Positions 58,670-64,000 of a stretch of 64,000 nt of DNA are shown one piece after another. The DNA lies in the NCBI GenBank assembly GCA_025603075.1, contig MU626352.1, positions 1 to 64,000 of the forward strand, read 5' to 3'. The notes beneath the pieces were generated by a model. The model was not told the DNA's origin and ran no database searches. It saw nothing but the letters and a program-made list of their open reading frames with translations. The stretch's first letter is position 1. Every line of letters begins with the position of its first letter. The stretch comes from Neoconidiobolus thromboides FSU 785. Lineage: Eukaryota; Entomophthoromycota; Entomophthoromycetes; Entomophthorales; Neoconidiobolaceae. The position numbers were made by a program, and so were the translations under genes.

Positions 58670-60520
58670 TTACGAAAAATACTCAGAATGTCCAAATGGG
58701 TCCATTCCCATAATAGATTCAAGGGAACCAGTAAGGTCATCTTCATTAAGACCAGAGGCTGCTGAGATCCCAGATGTTTTGGGAGGACTAGTGTGGGCCT
58801 CAAGACCTGAAAGAGCATTATCAAAATTAAAAGTATAGTCTCCATCATTAATATATGATTCAAATGATACTTTGTCGACTTTAGATCCATTACTGGTTGG
58901 TGGTGAAGCTTTTTTATCACTAGTACGTGGTTGGATTTGTTGTGGGGTTGCATGAATACTAGTAGTGTTACCTTGGTTACCACCATTTGGAGTGTTTGTA
59001 TTAAGCTCCATAAACATACTTTCAAAGTTAATGCTATTACTATCCAAATCCACAATCTTATTAGTATCCCCTGATTGTGATTGCATTTGAACTTGAGGAG
59101 TGGCGCTAACTTTAGCTTGAGTTTGATTTGAGCCTTGATTTGAGCCTTGATTTGGGGCTTGGCTTTGGTTTGGATTGAAATTCATATTACCTTGTTGCAT
59201 AGGGTTTTGCATTCCATTTGGTCCCATATGTTGTTGCATTGCCTGATTCATCTGCTGGTGCTGCATTACCTGCTGTTGACTCATACCCTGTTGTTGCATT
59301 GCCTGGTGCATCATATTTTGTTGCATTAAAGCGTTCATTTGTTGCATTTGCTGGAGACTAGACATTTGATTGGGGTCTATTGGGGCTGAAGCAGAATTGG
59401 GTCCTTGCCCAGGAGTATTCTGAGAATTTTGGGCCTTCATTGCTTGAGCCTGTTTGTGATGCTCTACAAAAGCAGCTTGCTGAATTTGCATGTTATTACG
59501 GGTTTGCATGTTTTGATTACCTTGAGCATAAGGACGCATCATCCTTGGATTAACCATAAGCTGTCCATTGCTATTAATTCCAATTTGACGCTGAAAGTTT
59601 TGCTGGGCTACAAATTGTTGCTGTTGGAAAGCATGCATCTGTCCTTGAAGATTACGCATCAAAGCAGGGTTGTTCGCCATCATAGTATTGGGACGTGACA
59701 TGTTTGCCAATAAGGCTGGGTTGACTTGATTTGGTTGCATCATTTGTGGATTACCTTGATTTGGTTGCATCATTTGTGGGTTCCCCTGATTGGGTTGCAT
59801 TACCTGTGGAGTGCCTTGCATTACTTGTAGGTTGTTTGGCATGTTTTGTCCGGGAGTTCCCATTGGATTTTGATTAGGATGAGGTGGGCCATTTTGACTT
59901 GCCCCTGGTCCATTAGGGCCATTACCTGGCCAAGCTTGAATTGGAAAATTATTAGGTGGGATTGAAATAGTTTGAGGACGAGCTGGAGTGCCAACATTGT
60001 TTTGGGTTGATGGGGTAGCTGATCCTTGAGGATTTCTTGGTGTCTTATTAGCATTACCATTTTTTGGTGTGGCACCTGGAGGAGGGTTTTGAGGAATTGT
60101 ATAGCCTTGTTCATCCTTGACGATTTGTTGATCAGGTCTACCATTTTGCTGCTTGGAAGGAGCTTGTTGGTGAGTAAGGTCGCTTCCACCGTTAGGAAAT
60201 TCATCTTTGACCTTATTGGCTTTAAGTTTTTCAATTGAAGGCTCGTTTGATAAAATATCGTCAACCAACTTCCTCACTCTTACATCTTTATTGTCAGTCT
60301 GGGTACGACTATCAAGATACATAACCCAAAAAGGCTCGAACCAATCTTGTAAAAAGATAACACCGCCCTCAGCAACTTCTTTAGCAGCAATCTGTGCTTC
60401 GACAATAAAAGCAGCTGCGGCACTTACATGATTTTTTTTGATGAGATAATCATATATAAAGGTGGCAAGTGCCTTGTCTGGGTCTTCAATAAGCGGAATA
60501 GGATTTGTGTAAGTTTTCAT
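58670..60520 (-). CDS. LisH-domain transcriptional coactivator, Flo8/SSDP-like
   Basis: A single exon of 616 residues. A LisH dimerisation motif at about 16-45 (ATFIYDYLIKKNHVSAAAAF) is followed by GGVIFLQDWFEPFWVMYLD (52-70), the LUFS-type block shared by fungal Flo8/Som1 and animal SSDP proteins. The remaining 500 residues are low-complexity Gln/Asn/Pro/Met with no folded domain. Near the end, short acidic-hydrophobic pieces (FESYINDGDYTFNFDNAL, LNEDDLTGSLESIMGMD) look like activation segments. Proteins of this type act in the nucleus as adaptors between DNA-bound factors and the transcription machinery. In yeasts Flo8 controls adhesion and filament growth downstream of PKA. The specific role here is inference. 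A cluster of CCAAT boxes lies about 320-420 bases upstream. Confidence 0.8.
   Translation of the reverse strand: MKTYTNPIPLIEDPDKALATFIYDYLIKKNHVSAAAAFIVEAQIAAKEVAEGGVIFLQDWFEPFWVMYLDSRTQTDNKDVRVRKLVDDILSNEPSIEKLKANKVKDEFPNGGSDLTHQQAPSKQQNGRPDQQIVKDEQGYTIPQNPPPGATPKNGNANKTPRNPQGSATPSTQNNVGTPARPQTISIPPNNFPIQAWPGNGPNGPGASQNGPPHPNQNPMGTPGQNMPNNLQVMQGTPQVMQPNQGNPQMMQPNQGNPQMMQPNQVNPALLANMSRPNTMMANNPALMRNLQGQMHAFQQQQFVAQQNFQRQIGINSNGQLMVNPRMMRPYAQGNQNMQTRNNMQIQQAAFVEHHKQAQAMKAQNSQNTPGQGPNSASAPIDPNQMSSLQQMQQMNALMQQNMMHQAMQQQGMSQQQVMQHQQMNQAMQQHMGPNGMQNPMQQGNMNFNPNQSQAPNQGSNQGSNQTQAKVSATPQVQMQSQSGDTNKIVDLDSNSINFESMFMELNTNTPNGGNQGNTTSIHATPQQIQPRTSDKKASPPTSNGSKVDKVSFESYINDGDYTFNFDNALSGLEAHTSPPKTSGISAASGLNEDDLTGSLESIMGMDPFGHSEYFS
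59731..59820 (-). repeat. 30-base tandem repeats in the LisH gene
   Basis: Three consecutive 30-base units code for 10-residue Met-Gln-Pro-Asn-Gln-Xaa-Asn-Pro-Xaa-type repeats. The first two units are nearly identical in DNA and the third is more diverged. The frame is kept. Confidence 0.85.
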
Positions 60521-60837
60521 CTTCGAACCAAGTGTTTATTAAAGTGGCGCTTAAAGACAAAAATGCTAATAAACAGTAAATTACTAGATTGAAATTAAAC
60601 TTTGAATAGAAAAAACAAAATAAAATCTTTTATAGCTAAGCACCCCCTAATTTTGCAGCTTTAAAATAAGGAAAGATTTGAAAAAATGGGCAAATTAATT
60701 ATATTGAATTTTAATAATCTGATTTTAATCTACTAATAAAATAACATTTAATGCCAAAAAACTCCTTAAAATCCACAAATTAAATGTGATTATATGTTAA
60801 AAAGTCATAATTTCTTCCCAAAAATAATTGTTTGAAA
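60521..60837. other. leader and proximal promoter of the LisH gene
   Basis: About 320 AT-rich bases between the ATG and the CCAAT cluster. No other motif was noticed. Confidence 0.4.
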
Positions 60838-60840
60838 ATG

Positions 60841-60942
60841 ATTGGTAGAGTCGCTTTATGAAATTAACCAATGAAATCTCGCAATCTAGGAGAGTTATCC
60901 TGTGATTGGTATAGTCGTTAGAGTCAATTTTCTTTACCCAAT
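60841..60942 (-). promoter_or_regulatory. cluster of four CCAAT boxes
   Basis: ATTGG at 60841-60845, CCAAT at 60868-60872, ATTGG at 60905-60909 and CCAAT at 60938-60942 alternate in strand at 27-37 base intervals. They lie 321-422 bases upstream of the LisH gene ATG. CCAAT is the site of the Hap/NF-Y complex. Density and regular spacing argue for function, although chance cannot be excluded. Confidence 0.45.
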
Positions 60943-63283
60943 TAAAACTCGCATATTTAATTAGCATGTTTCAAACGCTATTATGCTTGTCTAAATAAAG
61001 TCAATCAACTTTAATATAACTTTACCAACTCAAACACTCGGGTTTTATTGGCTATGTCTAAAACTTGGTTTCAATTTAACATTTTTTTTTAATATATTTT
61101 CATGTGAGAAAAAATCATAACACTATTTAAATATCAACATTCTATTATACTACGACTCTACCTTTCCTTCTATCTTTTCTTTAATAATACTTCTTTTTTT
61201 AGAGATAAGCTATTTGATAACTTTTTAGTCCTTTAAAAGTTTTAAATAAACTACTCAAGCGAAGAATTATACTACGATGCTATACAATGTTAGCATAAAA
61301 TTAAGTTTATATGATAAAACGTTTAAAAGCTGATAAACAAAGTTAAAGTATGAAAATTAGACTATGATCTTTACGGTATATCACTCTATTTAAACTTGTT
61401 ACAAATTGCTCAAATCGTTAATGCTGTAATGTAATTTAATATTTTAATATTTGTGTTATTTTAAACTTTTTCCAATAACATATTCTTTTTTTTCTCATAA
61501 GCCTGAGAGCATGTTTATTGCAGTATTTAAGATATCTATTTAAATTCAAGTGTAATACGTATAGCTGTCATTTTTATAACCACTAATTTGTATTGTCATG
61601 CTGATTTAAAGTTTAAATTCATATTCTTAAATAAGTGGTTGACTAGCACACATTTGAACCTAAACAGTTCCAAATTGACTAATTTTGTTAAACCTCAAAA
61701 GAGTGAAGCTTCCAAGTATTTTACTATTAAAGATAAAAATTATTTGGAATTTAATCTATTACATTAATAGATTAATGGATGAGGAGCAGTAGGAGATCAA
61801 TGAGCAGGAACTATTTGAAAAGTAGGAAATCATCTGATTCTAGCTTATTCGGCTTTTGATTTGAGTAAATTATACTTAATATCTAAGTAATCTAGTTTGT
61901 ACGGTTCTGCTCAAGTGTGAAATAAAACACACCTTTCTTGAAAATATTTTTTTATCTAAACAAAAGTAGCACTTTGATTATTAAAGGATAATTTATACGG
62001 GTGTAACGAATTATCAATACCTCGTTACTATGATAAAGGTTAAGGTGAGAGTAAGAAAGAAGGAAATGTCAAGAGAAGTTGGTCAAAGCTATCGGAAGGT
62101 ACATTGGAGTGAAAGTATTATTTAGCTTTTTCACTGTATAAAAATAGATACAAAAGGAAACCAAAAAGACATATACTTGTTAATACTTTTTTAATCTAAT
62201 AAAAAAAATAAATACATATACTAAGCTTTTCAAATTTAACTTATTAATATATCTAACGTTTCTTTATTTATTTATAATAATTAAATTTTTTATATATTAT
62301 TGTTATTCTAAAGCTTGAATAACTGATTTTAAGTAATGTGTTTATTGATTTATCTTTTAACTCTTGATTCACTGAAAGTTAATCAAGCTATTATTGCATA
62401 AAAGAATATTATTTTTAAAATGTTATTATAACTACTCTTTAAATTGGTGCCACTTTAATTCCAAATTTAGGTTATTACTTTTGAAAACCCGAGCATTTGT
62501 TCTAAAAAGTTTAATTTATTATTATCCTTTAAACCAAGGTAGAGTTTAACTTGAAAGTTCAGCTTTTAAAAGTTACTTTTAGAGACAATATTTTCATTTT
62601 GATTATTGATTCTTATATTCATAGAAATGTATTATTTTGTTTACCATTTCAAAATCAAGTTTAATTAAATGAATTTAATGTTATGAAGCTTTAAATTTTA
62701 GTAATGTAAATAGTTAATATCCATAAATCGGGACTATAATATTAACAATGATGCGCTTTGAAGAGAAATCATCAAGGTATCTAAGAGCAGCGTCGATTTC
62801 ACTAATCAAACCATAACATCATAAAGAGTTGCGTGTATTGATATTGAAGCTAACAACTTGAAAGCACTAAGCTTTATTTCGTTTTATTATCATCGCTAAT
62901 TCCCTTTGGGAATAATTAACTTAAATAGTAAACTGCAATAGATCTTAATTAATAGAATAAATAAATAATACAAATAGACTATCTTTTTACCCAATATAAC
63001 TATAGCCCAATTACCTCATTAGTATTCTATTAATTAATACTTCATGCTTTAAACAGTATTGAATGTGAAGTTGGCAAATGTTTATTATCAAATCAAACGC
63101 CAAATATAATAAATTATTAGTTATAACCTTTAAACATTGATTAAAGTCAAGAATATGATAATAAATCAAAGCCACGAATACATTAATAGTGATAATAAAT
63201 TAAAACTATATATAAGGAAAATTCAATGAGACAATTATTAAAAATATGGTAAAGTTATAAGTTATTTATTAGTTGTATAGTAC
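60943..63283. other. intergenic stretch
   Basis: About 2.3 kb, AT-rich, without a supported gene, RNA or MITE copy. Confidence 0.5.
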
Positions 63284-63781
63284 TCAAGACCAGTATGAGC
63301 CATAAGAAGGAGGAACAGCACAAAAATTTACATTAGAATATTCTAAAGAATATCCATCCATATAATATGAGAAATGATCACAAAGAGGAAAAACATTGCT
63401 AGCAACCTGCGGCGCAGATAAAGGGGATGAGTAAAGAACAACATCTATTGGTAGTGTTACATTTGAAGCTATAGTTGGTGTTATAAATTCTTTGGATACA
63501 TTTGTGTCTTCAAATCCTTCATCTTGCTCGTATAACAGATGTATATTACTAACATCAAAGTTGACAAATCTATTTTCTCCATCAGTGGAGTGACCATTTT
63601 CTAACTCATGAATTTTGGCTTTGAATCTGCTACCTGTTCTCCCCCGTTTGTTATTTTTTTTGAAATAAGTGCATTCTTTTGCTTCATCTATACAATGCTG
63701 ACATTTCAATCCCATCTTAATACACCTTCGTCTCCTTAACTTACAGTAGTCACAAGCTTGAATGCAATGTTTATCACCCAT
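63284..63781 (-). CDS. very short Zn(II)2Cys6 transcription factor
   Basis: A single exon of 165 residues. The binuclear zinc cluster uses Cys10, 13, 20, 27, 30 and 37, with the basic run KLRRRR between Cys13 and Cys20. A NNKRGR linker, a short helical stretch and the block FVNFDVSNIHLLY (72-84) follow. The remainder is Ser/Pro/Val-rich and ends with a Tyr-rich tail. It is a paralogue of the gene at 44837-45637, but lacks that protein's 14-residue repeats and is 100 residues shorter. There is no regulatory middle domain. It presumably binds DNA; the activation function, if any, is unknown. The start is set by the shared MGxKxCIQACD beginning. Confidence 0.83.
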   Translation of the reverse strand: MGDKHCIQACDYCKLRRRRCIKMGLKCQHCIDEAKECTYFKKNNKRGRTGSRFKAKIHELENGHSTDGENRFVNFDVSNIHLLYEQDEGFEDTNVSKEFITPTIASNVTLPIDVVLYSSPLSAPQVASNVFPLCDHFSYYMDGYSLEYSNVNFCAVPPSYGSYWS

Positions 63782-63814
63782 TTTATTTTTTTGTTTCGGC
63801 TATCTTGAAGTCTA

Positions 63815-63822
63815 TTTATATA
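63815..63822 (-). promoter_or_regulatory. TATA-like box of the second zinc-cluster gene
   Basis: TATATAAA on the minus strand lies 34-41 bases before the ATG, the same octamer as in front of the paralogue. Confidence 0.4.
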
Positions 63823-64000
63823 ACCTTACTCCAATATTTCCTATAAATATCGTTATGACTAGATACTTTCTTTATTTGGAAAGTACGTTCTGTCAGCAGT
63901 TCCCCACAACTCCAATCTAATAAAATACTATCAACAGTCACTTATTCACTATTTACACTATTTTGAAACTCTTAATCAAGTAAGCTTTAAACTTCCATTT

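Noticed and set aside
58663-60431. Several long frames overlapping the LisH gene on both strands
   Set aside because: They are shadows caused by the repetitive Gln/Asn/Pro codon use; only the 616-residue frame carries the LisH domain and a sensible start.
1-64000. tRNA, rRNA or CRISPR features
   Set aside because: I looked for GC-rich stems with GTTCRA loops and for regularly spaced direct repeats and found none; the dispersed short repeats are inverted-end elements, not an array.

Overview
The window is nuclear DNA of a very AT-rich fungus (roughly a quarter GC or less, by eye). Most housekeeping genes are cut by many short introns of about 40-110 bases with GTAAGT-like donors and TAG acceptors. 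Three things point to Fungi: a Sho1-type osmosensor (four membrane segments plus SH3), two Zn(II)2Cys6 transcription factors, and a GPI-anchored cell-surface protein. An early-diverging, AT-rich lineage such as Entomophthoromycotina (Conidiobolus-like) is my inference; no sequence here fixes the species. All genes read in the standard code.

Layout. 1-9 kb: a possible gene edge, a decayed seven-membrane-segment receptor, a small Pho80-like cyclin, and long non-coding AT-rich stretches. 10-15 kb: SHO1 diverges from the TFIIE large-subunit gene (TFA1), which converges on the AP-3 mu gene (APM3) with only 24 bases between the stops. 18-21.5 kb: an intronless, probably mitochondrial helical protein converges on an arrestin-fold protein. 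24.4-28.5 kb: a SEC15 gene that stops halfway through the family's usual length, and an intronless YcnI/DUF1775 domain protein. 32.7-42 kb: mitochondrial helicase IRC3 and the 2045-residue ribosome-assembly protein URB1, in tandem. 44.8-50.5 kb: a zinc-cluster factor and a second Pho80-like cyclin. 53-57.3 kb: ribosomal protein eL28 and mitochondrial MSH1. 58.7-63.8 kb: a LisH-domain coactivator and a second zinc-cluster factor, paralogous to the first.

The most striking non-genic feature is a family of about 105-base inverted-terminal-repeat elements (MITE-like). I find 18 copies, in both orientations, all between genes. One copy is split by a different 810-base terminal-inverted-repeat element, and a diverged relative of that element lies at about 15.3-15.7 kb. 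No transposase is visible for either family, so both appear non-autonomous.

By function the genes cover mitochondrial maintenance (IRC3, MSH1, perhaps the 18 kb gene), membrane traffic (APM3, SEC15, arrestin), osmosensing (SHO1), transcription (TFA1, LisH factor, zinc clusters), ribosome production (URB1, eL28) and cell-cycle or nutrient cyclins. There is no operon-like grouping.
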